This document shows, piece after piece, positions 1-10,823 of a DNA stretch of 64,000 nt. Below the pieces are notes generated by a model. It was not told the DNA's origin, searched no databases, and saw nothing but the letters and a program-made list of their open reading frames with translations. This DNA is from Cornus controversa (lineage: Eukaryota; Streptophyta; Magnoliopsida; Cornales; Cornaceae), in contig CM048848.1 in NCBI GenBank assembly GCA_026545225.1, positions 43,080,806 to 43,144,805 on the forward strand, given 5' to 3'. Position 1 is the first letter of the stretch; each line of letters opens with the position of its first letter. Position numbers and translations under genes: made by a program.

Positions 1-1690
1 TGATTTATTTTAATTATGTGTGAATTATTTGTTTTAAATGTAGTTTTTTTTCATAAAAATAGGTGGATTTTTGGGCTGCATGTTTATTCATTTTTTTAAT
101 TATTATCAAGTTGGGCTAGACTGTTGGGTTGGGCTATATATATTTATATATAGGTGGGCTAAATATTTTATATTTAATAGTTTAATTATTTAGGAGTTTT
201 TTTTTTGTTTTTTGGGAAGAAAATTAAATAAGAGAAAAGAAATTAGGGTTCAGAAGTTTCTACGCACAAACAGGGAGAAAACGATCGACGCCATGAAAAG
301 GGAGAAAATATAATTTTGCTCACAATTACAAAGCAAGTTCAATCTCATCACTTCCCTTTTGAACTTCTAAACATAAATAATTAATTAAATTATTTGATTT
401 CATGCATATATGTATATATTTATATAGGTTTATACATGATTATGGTTAATAATTTGGGATCTTTGCTTAATTTCATGTAGAGGATTTTCGGATGATTAAA
501 CATAATTAATTTGTGAATTTGGACTTTTATGGTGTAAATTCTGATATGTATATACGTGTATATATTAGTATATAGGCAGATATATATGTATATCTTTATA
601 GACATGAGATTTGGGTTGAATATAAACGTCATTTTTTGGTTTTTTATTTCGATTAAACTGTTTCCCCGAATAGTCCCTGTAAGTTTGGTGAGAAATCGTT
701 GGGTAATTTGACGGGAATTTGAAATTGAAATTTTAGAACCCTAAAACTTGAAATTGGGCCTTTTTTATTTAGGCGATGATTGGTGGTGATTTTGGTACTA
801 ATGCATAGCTTAGACCGAGAGGAGTCGAATGATATATTCACACGTGAGTTTTCGTGGTCGAAGAAAGCTGAAAAATGGCTGGGAAAGTGGTAGCAGTTGG
901 CTATTCACGCACTAAGAGAAGTTGCAAAAAAAAGAAGAAAGAAGGAAGAAGAAGAAAGGGGGTACCCGCGAGGGCCACGTGCACTACCGGGGCGTGGTGC
1001 ACGTGCGGTCACCTCCGACCACCAGCGGGGACCAGAAAAGGGGTGATCCTGTCCCACTCGCCAGGCCCACCCACTAGACCCAATTTGGGCCCTGTCTGAA
1101 ATATTTTAATATTTTTTAAAAAAATTTAAGTCATTTTTAAAATTTGAAAATTAGGAAAAACATTTTTTAAAAATACCAAAAAATTCTAGAAAATTTTTGA
1201 AAATTAAAATTAATCTTCTAGGGACAAAATACACATAGGTTTTTTAATTTCAAGATGAAATGATTTCCCCTTGTTGTAGAATTAGTACAAAAGTATACTT
1301 CAAAATTAGAATTTTATTTTCTTTTATTTTGAAAAATATTTTTAAATTACCAAAAATTCTAGAAAAATAATTTAAGACCTTTAGGGATAGAATATACACG
1401 AAAACCTAGTTTAGACCTAGGTGTGGATACACTTGATGTTTATAGTGCAATGCAGGTTTATTTATGTGTTTTTTATTTTTATTTTAATTATTATCTGTAA
1501 TTGTTTTCATGGGAATCAGAAATGTTCGTGTTTAAATGTTGATACTTAATTCAGTATATGAAATAGTGTGATTAATCATTTTGCTTCATGGTATATTAAG
1601 TTTATCTTATTTGTTTATTTTAATTCATGTGACGATAGGATTTTCACTATAGTAATTAACATGCCTTTAAGTGTGGTTAATTTTTAATTA
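1..1690. other. AT-rich intergenic DNA, no gene seen
   Basis: No reading frame here resembles a protein I know; the short frames are low-complexity and rich in Tyr/Ile from TA-rich DNA. The only compositional change is a GC-rich patch at about 955-1090. The stretch could be the body of an old non-coding retrotransposon, but I see no LTR ends. Confidence 0.5.
976..1005. repeat. Short palindrome with two G-box cores
   Basis: CACGTGCAC at 976-984 faces its exact reverse complement at 997-1005 across a 12-nt spacer, inside the GC-rich patch. Each arm carries the G-box core CACGTG, and another lies at 841-846. G-boxes bind plant bZIP/bHLH factors, but no gene is seen next to it, so a regulatory role is only a possibility. 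Confidence 0.4.
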
Positions 1691-1699
1691 AAAGGAATA

Positions 1700-2130
1700 T
1701 AGGAGGCATGTCAGGATTACCAGGAGGCATGTCAGGATTGCTAATACCTAATAAGGTATTCAAGGTTAATAAGAAATGCATGTGAGGATTACCAGGAGGC
1801 ATGTCAAGATTGCCAATATCTAATAAGGTATTCAAGGTTAATAAGGGAGGCATGTGAGGATTGTCAATTACATAATAGGGTATTTAGTGTGTTAATAAGG
1901 GAGGCATGTGAGGATTTTCAATTACATAGTAGGGTATTTAGTGTGTCAATAAGGGAGGCATGTAAGGATTGCCAATTACGTAATAGGGTAGTTAACATAT
2001 ATAAGGGACATATGTGAGGATTGCCAATTACACAATAAGGTAGTTAACATACATAAGGGAGGCATGTGAGGATTGCCAAATATAAATAAGGTATTTACTT
2101 AATAAAGTGTGCGGACATGTATGGATTGCC
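1700..2130. repeat. Degenerate tandem array, about 59-bp period
   Basis: About seven units share the start GGCATGTGAGGATTGCCAAT and a middle like AATAGGGTATTTAG. The clearest unit starts are near 1848, 1907 and 1966, exactly 59 bp apart. The first units are shorter and carry an extra ACCAGGAGGCATGTCAGG segment, so the array has grown unevenly. No reading frame runs through it. Confidence 0.75.
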
Positions 2131-2807
2131 TTTGGTTTGAACTTAGAAAATAGGTTTTATAATTTGTGTAATAAGGGATGGGTTCGTTCGGTGTGTAGGA
2201 TGGTTTCTATTTTGAGATAGGGATTAAGTAAGGAAATGATACATATATTTCTATATATATTTTATTGTCCTCTTATATAGGGTATGTTTACCAGTTCTCT
2301 GATTGGGTGATTGTAGAGGGAACTTGCTCATGGGCTTAACCCACTTTGTTGATATTTCAAGTTTCAAGCAGTTTCACCTCGAGGTTAAAGCGTGGGATTT
2401 GTAGAGTATGGTGTTCATCTATTCCTTACCAGACTTCAGTGTAGGGACTTAGATATTTTCAAAAAGTATTTACTTTTGTGATTTTTTGTTATGGGGTCCT
2501 TGAGTTATGGAACTTTCAAGTTGTATCGTTCAGACTAGTATTATATTTATTTAATGTTATTTATTATTTCAGTTAGACTTCCCTGTTAGCATTTAAAATT
2601 CTTTTTCTTTTATCCTTGTATTCTATGCTTGTACGCTATCAGTTCTAAGTATCCCTTATGTTTTATATGTGAGACTGACCACCTCATGTGTGAAATTTGT
2701 AGGGGGTATTTCAACCAGCCCCATCTTCCTTGCTGAAGTCTTGATCAAAGGAATCCACGATCAGAGTGCCCTGTTTAGCTGGAAGAGCCACCTCTGCAGG
2801 AACCTGA
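2131..2807. other. Unassigned non-coding DNA
   Basis: No coding signal. The stretch is T-rich, like plant intron or LTR sequence. It lies just beyond the end of the minus-strand Tat-type ORF and may be part of the same element, but I see no pol motif in it. Confidence 0.35.
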
Positions 2808-4725
2808 TCAATAGAAGTGGGGGCAACATGAGCAGTGATCAAAAAAGCAGAAGGGGCAGTTGGGAGAGTGGCAATAGAACAGGGGATTGAGCTTTGAACT
2901 CTTCAAGAAGTCCACAAATTGACATTCAGTATCACCAGGATAGGGAATGTTGTATTCGCCGAACGAGTCAATAGCCTGATCGGCATCAAACTCATTCAGG
3001 CTAGCATAGTCTCGTTCAGCTTTAGACTTTTTCCCTTGCTCGAAGCCATAATGAAAATCGTCTACAAGTTTCAAGGCTAGAATCTTCAAAAATTGTTGAT
3101 ACATCTCAAGACCTCCAGCCTTGCAAACCTGAAGCAAGGCTTCAAGTCCAGCAGCTTTCTCCTCAACCTCCAATGCCTTCCGCTCAAAGTAACCAGGTAC
3201 CTTTTACTTCTCAACAAGAGACTTAGTCAGGGATTTCACCTTCCCCTCAAGGCTTTCTACCTTACGTTTTTTCAAACATTCGACCTCTAGAGCCTTGTAG
3301 AGGGAGATTGGTCATATAGGCCCCCTGTACCATAGAAAGCAAATAAAGTCAAGAACAGAGGCATCGAAAGGGATAAACAAATGAAGAAGGGGGCAGGACA
3401 AACCTCCATGGCATGAAGGGGTACATCAGCAAGAAGCTCATCTCTTTTAGCTTCTTGTTGGTGGAGCTCATCCTTAAAAAGCCAGATCCCATGGGTAAAA
3501 CCCCTATTACTTCATGATCAAGGGTAGCGCAGTCCCCCATCGTTAGAGAAGAAACATTAGCCTTCTTTAAGTTTGGAATCCATTGATCAGAAGAGCTGAT
3601 GAATGGCTCATCAGCCAAGTTGCTGACAGCAGCAGGTAAGGTTAGAGCGAAAGAACCCTGGTCCTTCATGACACTAACCATCAGCTTCTGGCGCTTGGAA
3701 GATGGGGTAGCACTAGAAGAGACCATCTTCTGAGGTGAAGAAAGAACATCGAATTTGCCTTTATGCCCTTCAACAGTCCTTGCTTTCGCAGAACCAAAAG
3801 AACCCCTTCTAGTCTTGGGCTTTGGCAATTCCATCTCTGTAGCTGGGTATAGGTGGGGAGAAGCAACGTGAGCACTGCCGGCGTTAGCTTGAAGTTGCCC
3901 ATGAGATAGGTATTTACTCACTGAAGGGCGAAGGCTCCAAAACTTTTAATTCAAATAAACGATCCGTTCGTCTGAAAAAAGAAAAAACACAGCAAAATCA
4001 CAAAGCACGTAAACTCCTTTCAAAAGAAAGAAGAAATCCTGAAAACTTGCCAAAAAGATAAAATTGTGGAATCACAATATTGCCGAAAGCACGAAGGATA
4101 GGGAATTCTTGGGCTGCTCTAACATTCCAAACCCCTTTCACAAGAACTAATTTTTTTTCCACAACTTCTCAAAAGTGGGAGTGTCATAACATACTTTTCT
4201 GCCCTTACTACTAGGAAACAGGTGATAACGATTGTCTTCTGATCTAACCCAATGAAGGGAGTAACAGAACAGAAGATCGTTCAAGTTCAAGTCAAGCTTG
4301 TGAAGACAATTTAAGGAGAGCATGCAAGAAATAATTCAAAAAAAATTATGGTTTAACTGAAATGGCGCAAGCTTCAGTTCGAACAAAGCAAAGCTAAAAA
4401 GAGAAGGGAGGGGAACTCTGAAGCCTTTTAGATGGGAAGCTAAGAAAAGGACGTCTCCATCTTTAACACATTCCCCTATGCTATAGTCAAAATCCAAGGG
4501 GTAACCCTCTAGGATGACCTCGCTGGGTATCCTCCATTCCTTTCTAATTTTAGTAAGGTGAAGCAACAGCCTTGACACTAGAGCGACGACCACACCCTTG
4601 TTAGATGTGACCGCTTTCCCAACCACTCCAGTAAGAGAAGTACTCTATGTAACAGGGTGAGAAGAACTGGACATGACAACCTTTGGATTGTCAGAAAAGG
4701 TACGGTCTTTATCACCGGAAGACAT
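2808..4725 (-). pseudogene. Broken antisense ORF of a Tat-like Ty3/gypsy element
   Basis: Reading the minus strand from ATG at 4725, the frame opens MSSGDKDRTFSDNPK, meets a stop at 4645-4647, and resumes to about 4336. Further open pieces lie at 3921-3349 and 3173-2808. The piece ending GFRVPLPSLFSF...LKLAPFQLN resembles the plant-transposon domain (PF04195-type, 'putative gypsy type transposon') whose usual core is G.R.PLHPF...L.LAP.QL.PN. The later pieces contain a Ser/Lys-rich linker and a helical Glu/Lys-rich stretch, also usual for that family. From family knowledge, Tat-lineage elements carry such an ORF in antisense between pol and the 3' LTR, which fits the plus-strand polypurine tract and LTR start just beyond it. 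Several stops and frameshifts make it non-functional. Alternatively it could be the gag-like protein of a minus-strand element. Confidence 0.55.
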
Positions 4726-5020
4726 TTTCAAAAGAAAAAAGGGATAAAAGTGAATGGACGAAATCTAACCTGAAGAGACAAGTCAACACCAAGAAATTCA
4801 ACGAAAATGAATTTGAAAAACAAGTCATAAAGTTGTAGAAGATTTGTGGCTGAAAAATGACAAGTATAATGACAAAATGTAAAGAGGAAGTATCAAGGAG
4901 GTACTTACGTGCTCTACGCCGTTGCTAGTACCCAGTATTAAATGAGGAACCTCGATGCACAACAAAGAAATCATGATAGAACCTATAAAAATTTTCTCCA
5001 TTATGACGAATTTCATAATT

Positions 5021-5390
5021 GAAGGGAATTGGGGGCAATATGTAGGGGCAAAATTATCCCACTCGGTCCAATGGGCTAAGCTGGTACAAAAAATGAACCA
5101 GGCCCGCATTGGCTTAAGCCCATGTATTAGTAGGAGGCCCAAAAGGCTGAGTCAATAATCTAAAAGGGCCAAGTTGTTCCAGTTTTAGGCTGCAAAGCCC
5201 AAACCAAATGTAGACTTATAATTCAAAAAGGAATCCAAACTCTTTGAGAGAAAAGTTAGCTGTAAATAAAGAAATTCAAGTCTTAAAGGAATTCGAATTC
5301 TAACTTGTATAAATATTCATGAAAATATGAATGAAATGGATCCTTGAATCCACCTCTCGCCAATTTCTTTTCTCTTTATTTATGAAAACA
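5021..5390 (+). mobile_element. Polypurine tract and start of a Tat-like 3' LTR
   Basis: GAAGGGAATTGGGGGCAATA (5021-5040) is a good plus-strand priming tract, and TGTAGGGGCAAAATTATCCC follows at once. The early LTR is rich in repeated GGCCCA/GGGCC words, and a TATAAATA box lies near 5311. Similarity to a Tat-type LTR is lost around 5385-5392, where a different LTR family takes over. Confidence 0.45.
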
Positions 5391-5922
5391 TGGTGTTCTT
5401 AATTTTGGATGTGTGTTTTGAATTGTTCGGCAGTCTAGTTGAACAATTTTCTGTACCTACAGTGAGGAAGGAGAAGAAGATTGTGCTACGAAGGGGACAG
5501 AATACTTGCCGAGTGTTCGTGTTCTTCCAGCTACCCTTCTGTAAGGATATTGACGTTAGCTGAGAATCTATAGCAATTAGGCGAGGTAGTCGCAATAGTA
5601 AGTCTGAAATGTTCCGCATCAAGTTCTTTTCAAAGTGGAGTGGGCGTGAGTCTGGAGCAGAGTCTATTACACTTTACTTCTCCGAGACTACAAAGCCTCA
5701 TCTGTAATTTTTTTTCAATTTGAGTTTTTCACGTATATCTGGTGCATTGGTTTATTTTACTGCACTTTATTTATTTACTTGCTTTGTGAGATTGTATAGA
5801 ATTTTAACTGGACTTAAAATTGAATAATCTGAAAAACTAAGCAAAAAGCGAGTAAACCTAATCACACCTCCCTCTAGGTTTTAAATTACTTTCGCAACCA
5901 CTTCTGCACCACACAACTCACA
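5391..5922 (+). mobile_element. Copia LTR fragment (3' part)
   Basis: From the GAGGAAGGAGAAGAAG words near 5463 to the terminal CACAACTCACA at 5922 this matches, with interruptions, the 3' halves of the LTRs ending at 14014 and 19987. No tRNA primer site follows, unlike those two, so it is a 3' or solo LTR remnant. Its 5' half is replaced by the Tat-like LTR start. Confidence 0.7.
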
Positions 5923-7637
5923 AAACAATAGTAATATCACACGTGATTTTAGATTGAATTCTTTAACATGCAAATTGAATTCTTTTCTCTCATAGAGAAA
6001 GAAGAAGAAAAGCGAAAAAAATGAAATTTTTCACCAATGTTTTCAAAAATCATATGTAGAGTGAAATTGATTTTAGCAAAAGAAAATATTATAGAATTTT
6101 AAGAAACTCTCAAGAATTTAAATAAATAAAGAAAATTTTAGTGGGGGCAAAAGAGAAAATGTTAAAGATTAGTGAGGGCATTATTAAAATTTTAATTCTA
6201 TACAACCTTGCCTGGTTCGGTGCCTGCTCCAAATACTCTTTTCTTCTGTCATTAATTATTCTCAGGGGAAAAGGAAAACTAAACGATGTGCCAAGGGGAA
6301 AGAAAATTATTTTCCTTTCATACTTGTGATTCCGTGTGTTTCACGTTCAAATGTCTGATAATTACATGTAGCCTTAAATTAAGTTTCATCTCCTAAATCC
6401 ATCACAACCAAGTATACTCGAACGAGAGTATATATAATGCATAGCAGTTTACAAGCAATGAAATGTCTTAATTGATTCACCTACAAACTACTCAGGACCA
6501 CCGTTTTGATTTTATTTGTCTGGTGGAAATATTTTTCCTCTGCATATAGAAAACCACACCATGTACATGACTCACATCCACACAGATAAACTATATAATA
6601 CGTGTTCAATCCCTGGAACCAAAACGTGAATTTAACTAACCGGAAACCAAATCCTAACATATAGTATTAAACATATAAAATACGATGAAAATCAGTAAAG
6701 AACCATTGTCGGAACAACCATGTACACTTCAAAGGAAGCACCCTTCACATTTAGGTTCAGGTGCAACATATCCGGAGCTCTTGATCTCAGTCATTTTATC
6801 CCATGTATTCACCTTGTGCTTCACATAATTTTGAAAGAAACCGTCAAATTTGTATCATCATCAAATCTTAATTATACTAGCAATCGACATTAATAAACAA
6901 AAAAGTCTTTTCTCAAAACCGTCGAATATTGAAGAAAAAATTACTCAATAACAAAATTCTCTAGCTATAAAATAGTAACTAGGAACGAAGAGCATTGCAG
7001 TAAGATTAAGACTTCATCTAATATGTACAGTACAAATATTTTTTGACAGTATAAGCTATAAAAAAATGGTGCTTTAACATGTTATAAGAGCATGTAATGT
7101 ACTTGCTGCTTTAACATAGAGCATGTAATCGTAATGAGTTCAATTTGAAACATTTCTTTCATGAGAAAAAAGATGCAATGGCTTTGAACGAATTGAAAAA
7201 AGAGCCATGTGAGATGAAAATTTCATATGTCAGAGCTACATTTATGCACAACATTTGAAGGTATGAAGCTCATACACAATCCACTAAATTCTAAAGGCAC
7301 AATCATTCTTTAAATAGTTTCGGAAGGGTGAAAGGTTACATCCTTTCAATAGGCAAAAATCCATTGAAATCAAATAATCTTTAACAACTTTTGAAAACTT
7401 ATTCATTTAAATAGTTTTTTTTTTCAATTAAAGGAGTTACTATTTTTCCATACCACAAGTAAAATTTGAAAAGAACCTAAAAACCAATTTAAGCCAACAG
7501 ATATTTTTGAAATTCAGTATAATTTTCTGAAAATAAAAGGCCAAGCACTTTGCAGATTTTAGAAATTTACTAAATTGTAATAAAATTCACTTCCAAAATA
7601 AGCTTTTCGATATAAGTTACAGAATTAACAAGAAAAC
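5923..7637. other. RLP1 3' flank, conserved at the other RLP loci
   Basis: About 6350-7630 is similar to the downstream flanks of RLP2 (34.14-35.15 kb), RLP3 (45.64-46.60 kb) and both RLP wrecks (28.64-29.2 and 42.1-42.59 kb). On the minus strand, the RLP1 stop lies inside a good splice donor (GTAAGT, 7641-7636). A candidate acceptor (..GATTGCTAG, intron end at 6877) follows a T-rich tract, suggesting a 3'-UTR intron of about 765 bp. A conserved 40-codon open frame lies beyond it, at about 6860-6735. 5923-6350 shows nothing recognisable. Confidence 0.5.
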
Positions 7638-10600
7638 TTACCATTTGTGTATTGCTCTTCTGTTTTTCACGCATTGAAATTTGCATACTACTTTGTCCAC
7701 AAAATTGAAGTAGGCATCGCTCCAAGGTTTTCTTATTGCAATGATCAAGTAAGGAACCAGAAGTCCAACAGCAAATCCCAAGCCAGCACTCAAGTAAAAC
7801 CACTTGTCAATGAAGTGATCGCCATTGTCATTCTCAACAGCCTTTGGTTGATCTGAATCCTCACCTTGGCATTTAACAAAAAGGGGAGCTCCACAAAGAC
7901 CAGGATTTCCAGCATAAGCAGACTCACTGAAGGTCGTCATCTGCCCAATATAAGGTATCCTTCCAGAGAAGTTATTATTCGATAGATTCAGATAACCCAA
8001 AAATGTTAATGACGACATGCTTGGAGGAATTTCACCCGACAGCTTATTACTTGACAAATCAAGAGATAATAATTGACGCAAACTTGAAATGTTCTCAGCA
8101 ATTTGGCCACTGATTTGGTTGCTTGACAAGTTTAAGGCCACAAGACCTGACAATTTTGTAATATCCACTAGAAAGTCTCCATTTAAATTATTTTCAGACA
8201 AGTCTATGGAGGTCACTAGGGACAAAGTCTTGGTGTATGTTTGAGGTCCCCCTTTAAAATTCACAACCAAGCTTTCTTCATAGAGCATCCCATATAAGAG
8301 ATATTGGTTTACTTTATGCTCTTGTGCCATAGCTTTTAAGTCACCCAAGCTGACTGGAAGGCTACCAGTCAAATTATTTTGAGAAAGGTCAAGGACTTGC
8401 AGTGATCTTAAATGTGAAAGCTTAGTGGGAATTCCTCCAGAAAATGCATTCGACCTCAACTTCAGAATTCTAAGGTTAGCAAAACCAACTCCAAACCATG
8501 TTGAAATATTACCGGATAAATTGTTGTTTGCAAGATCAATGGTCTCTAAACTTGATAAATTCATGAAAGAAGTGGGAACTTCTCCTGAAAACATGTTGTC
8601 ATTTAGATGGATTGATTGAAGCTGTTTCAACTGACCCAAAGAATTTGGAATCACCCCAGACAAGCTGTTGTTTCCAAGGTCTAAGACCATTAGGGAAGAA
8701 CAATTCCCTATACTTGAAGGAATATTTCCGGTTAAGTGATTTTTAGAAAGATCAATGACTTCAAGGGAGATCATTTCTCCTATGGTGGAAGGTATTTGTC
8801 CGGTTAGTTGGTTATTGGAAATAGAGAGAAAGAGCAACTCTGGCATCGATTCACTAATATTCTGAGGGATTGGACCGGAAAATTGATTGTTGGAGAGATC
8901 TAGCAAGTTAATATGGAGAATATATATGGGAAGAGGGATTGGTCCTTCAAAGAGGTTGGAGCTAAAATCGATATATGAAAAGGGAGCTACATGTAAAGGA
9001 TTTGGAAGCTGACCATGTAACTGATTGAGGGAAACATTTAACAGCTGTAGAGTTGAAGAAATATCCCAAAGCCAGGCTGGTATGGAACTTGAAATGCTAG
9101 CATTTGAGACATCAAGGAACATGAGGTTCTTTTGAGATTCAAGCCAAGCAGGAAATGAAGGACCCAAGTGACATGAACCCATGCTAAGATCCATAACTTG
9201 GAATGGAGGGACCCAATTGGAACTGACATTCAAAATGAATGAATTTGAGGAGAAGACTAAGCTCTCCAGTTGCCTTAGCTTCACAAAATGCACGTCTGAG
9301 ATGGTACCTTTCAAATGATTGAAAGAAACATCCAAGAGAGACAATTTTGAAAGCTGCCCAAAACTTTCTGGGAGAGCCCCAGTTAATTTGTTCCCTTGAA
9401 GTGCAACATAGGTTAAATTTTGCAGTGTTCCTAGAGAAGCAGGGATGGGACCTTCAAGCAAGTTATTGTTCAGTTCAAGGTGCACAAGATTTGCAATCTC
9501 ACCCAACCATTCCGGCAATTTACCAATGAGCCTATTATTGCTCAAATGCAAGAACAGAAGACTAGGTAAAGGACTCTTGGATACACAGTTTCTTCCGCCT
9601 TCAAGCAATTCAGGTAAACGTACTGTCAAGTTATTACTAGATAAATCAAAATATATCAAATTGCAAAGTCTACCAATGGAGCTAGGGATTCCACCCTCTA
9701 CATTATTTGCAAAAAGTACAAAGTCAGTGAGAAATGTCATGTTCCCAATGGAAGAAGGAAGTTTCCCATGTAATTTATTTGAATCAAAATTGAGAACTTC
9801 TATTTTTCTCCAGCTTCCCCTAAACAGGTCAAAGCAGCCAGCACTAAGGTTTTTGTTGCCTGCAAGGTTTAAGTACTGTAAGCTTGGAAGCTCACTGAGT
9901 CCAAGAGGAATCCTTCCATGCAAAGCACTAAAACTCATATCGACATATCCAAGACTGCTAAGATTTGCAAGCCAATTGGGGAACTTCGAGTTGAAGCTGT
10001 TAGAACTAACGTCTATAACTTCAAGGGAAGTGAAATTAATAGGAGAAGTAAGAGATAAAATGGAACCAGACAGGCTGCAAAATGAAAGATGCAACTCAGT
10101 TAAAAATGGGAGTGTTTTTAGTACCTCCACCCAGGTTGAACCCACCAAAGATAAATTAACTAAGTTCATCTCAAGATATTGTAGTGAAACAAGGCCAGTC
10201 ATCCATTGAACATTATCAACACTTAGACTGGAGAATTCACAAGAAACATCAAGATATTTCAAGCTAGACAGGTTTCCCAAATTGGGAGGAATTATGCCAC
10301 TAAACCCCGCATTTGAGAGGTTTAAATATCGCAAATTTTTCAGCGAACCAAAGAATTCAGGAATTGGAATATTCTGAAATGTGTTGAAACTCAAGTCTAA
10401 ATGTGTCAAAGACTCAAGTTTAAGCAATGAAGGGCTAATCTCTCCACTCAAGTTCCAAAATCCATACCTGGTAGCAGAATCAAAATATGAAAATGGATTG
10501 TGAAGATCAAGTACCGTGACAGCTCTAGTACTATTATCACATATAGTCCCTCGCCACTGACAACAGTTGCTTCCATGCCATGATGAGAGCCGGTTCTCAG

Positions 10601-10823
10601 GATCTTTCAGGCCATTTTTGAATTCAATAAGAGCTTCACGATTTGATTCTAAACAATCTCTGATATTCGCATTACCGTTACAAGCAAATTTTGTTGTTAT
10701 GATATTGATAATAGCGAAAATCAGATAAAGAACTGAAATTCTCACCATTTGTTCAACAAGGGAATTATTGAAGCAGACAAAGCAAGGAAATTTCATGTAT
10801 AATATCATTTTTTTTATCAGCAA
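7638..10823 (-). CDS. LRR receptor-like protein (RLP1), EIX-type
   Basis: A single uninterrupted frame of up to 1061 residues. The likelier start is Met26 (10748), because MVRISVLYLIFAIIN begins a standard signal peptide ending near residue 50 and aligns with the other copies. An LRRNT cap follows at about 57-96, with the paired-Cys CCQW motif. About 30 plant-type LRRs (L..L..L.LS.N.L.G.IP) run to about 972, interrupted at about 826-866 by the non-LRR island containing Y.ESLVVNFKGG. After the NPGLCGAPL cap come an acidic juxtamembrane stretch, a transmembrane helix at about 1009-1030 with a GLGFAVG (GxxxG) face, and a basic tail of about 31 residues with no kinase. Family knowledge: such RLPs bind apoplastic elicitors at the plasma membrane and signal through SOBIR1/BAK1-type kinases. 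The ligand is unknown. Nothing in the frame suggests decay, so I take it as functional. Confidence 0.92.
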   Translation of the reverse strand: MLIKKMILYMKFPCFVCFNNSLVEQMVRISVLYLIFAIINIITTKFACNGNANIRDCLESNREALIEFKNGLKDPENRLSSWHGSNCCQWRGTICDNSTRAVTVLDLHNPFSYFDSATRYGFWNLSGEISPSLLKLESLTHLDLSFNTFQNIPIPEFFGSLKNLRYLNLSNAGFSGIIPPNLGNLSSLKYLDVSCEFSSLSVDNVQWMTGLVSLQYLEMNLVNLSLVGSTWVEVLKTLPFLTELHLSFCSLSGSILSLTSPINFTSLEVIDVSSNSFNSKFPNWLANLSSLGYVDMSFSALHGRIPLGLSELPSLQYLNLAGNKNLSAGCFDLFRGSWRKIEVLNFDSNKLHGKLPSSIGNMTFLTDFVLFANNVEGGIPSSIGRLCNLIYFDLSSNNLTVRLPELLEGGRNCVSKSPLPSLLFLHLSNNRLIGKLPEWLGEIANLVHLELNNNLLEGPIPASLGTLQNLTYVALQGNKLTGALPESFGQLSKLSLLDVSFNHLKGTISDVHFVKLRQLESLVFSSNSFILNVSSNWVPPFQVMDLSMGSCHLGPSFPAWLESQKNLMFLDVSNASISSSIPAWLWDISSTLQLLNVSLNQLHGQLPNPLHVAPFSYIDFSSNLFEGPIPLPIYILHINLLDLSNNQFSGPIPQNISESMPELLFLSISNNQLTGQIPSTIGEMISLEVIDLSKNHLTGNIPSSIGNCSSLMVLDLGNNSLSGVIPNSLGQLKQLQSIHLNDNMFSGEVPTSFMNLSSLETIDLANNNLSGNISTWFGVGFANLRILKLRSNAFSGGIPTKLSHLRSLQVLDLSQNNLTGSLPVSLGDLKAMAQEHKVNQYLLYGMLYEESLVVNFKGGPQTYTKTLSLVTSIDLSENNLNGDFLVDITKLSGLVALNLSSNQISGQIAENISSLRQLLSLDLSSNKLSGEIPPSMSSLTFLGYLNLSNNNFSGRIPYIGQMTTFSESAYAGNPGLCGAPLFVKCQGEDSDQPKAVENDNGDHFIDKWFYLSAGLGFAVGLLVPYLIIAIRKPWSDAYFNFVDKVVCKFQCVKNRRAIHKW

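Noticed and set aside
420-632. Tyr/Ile-rich short frames in 0.4-0.85 kb
   Set aside because: Low-complexity translations of TA-rich DNA.
1700-2130. CRISPR array
   Set aside because: Units are contiguous and degenerate with no unique spacers, and the DNA is plant nuclear.
9445-10209. 254-codon plus-strand frame opposite RLP1 (and its twin at 36843-37607)
   Set aside because: It is the antisense of the LRR repeats; regular LRR codons leave the reverse frame open. Its conservation follows from the RLP coding sequence.
7638-10823. LRR receptor kinase instead of RLP
   Set aside because: Only about 31 residues follow the transmembrane helix and no kinase motif occurs within the next several kb on the same strand.
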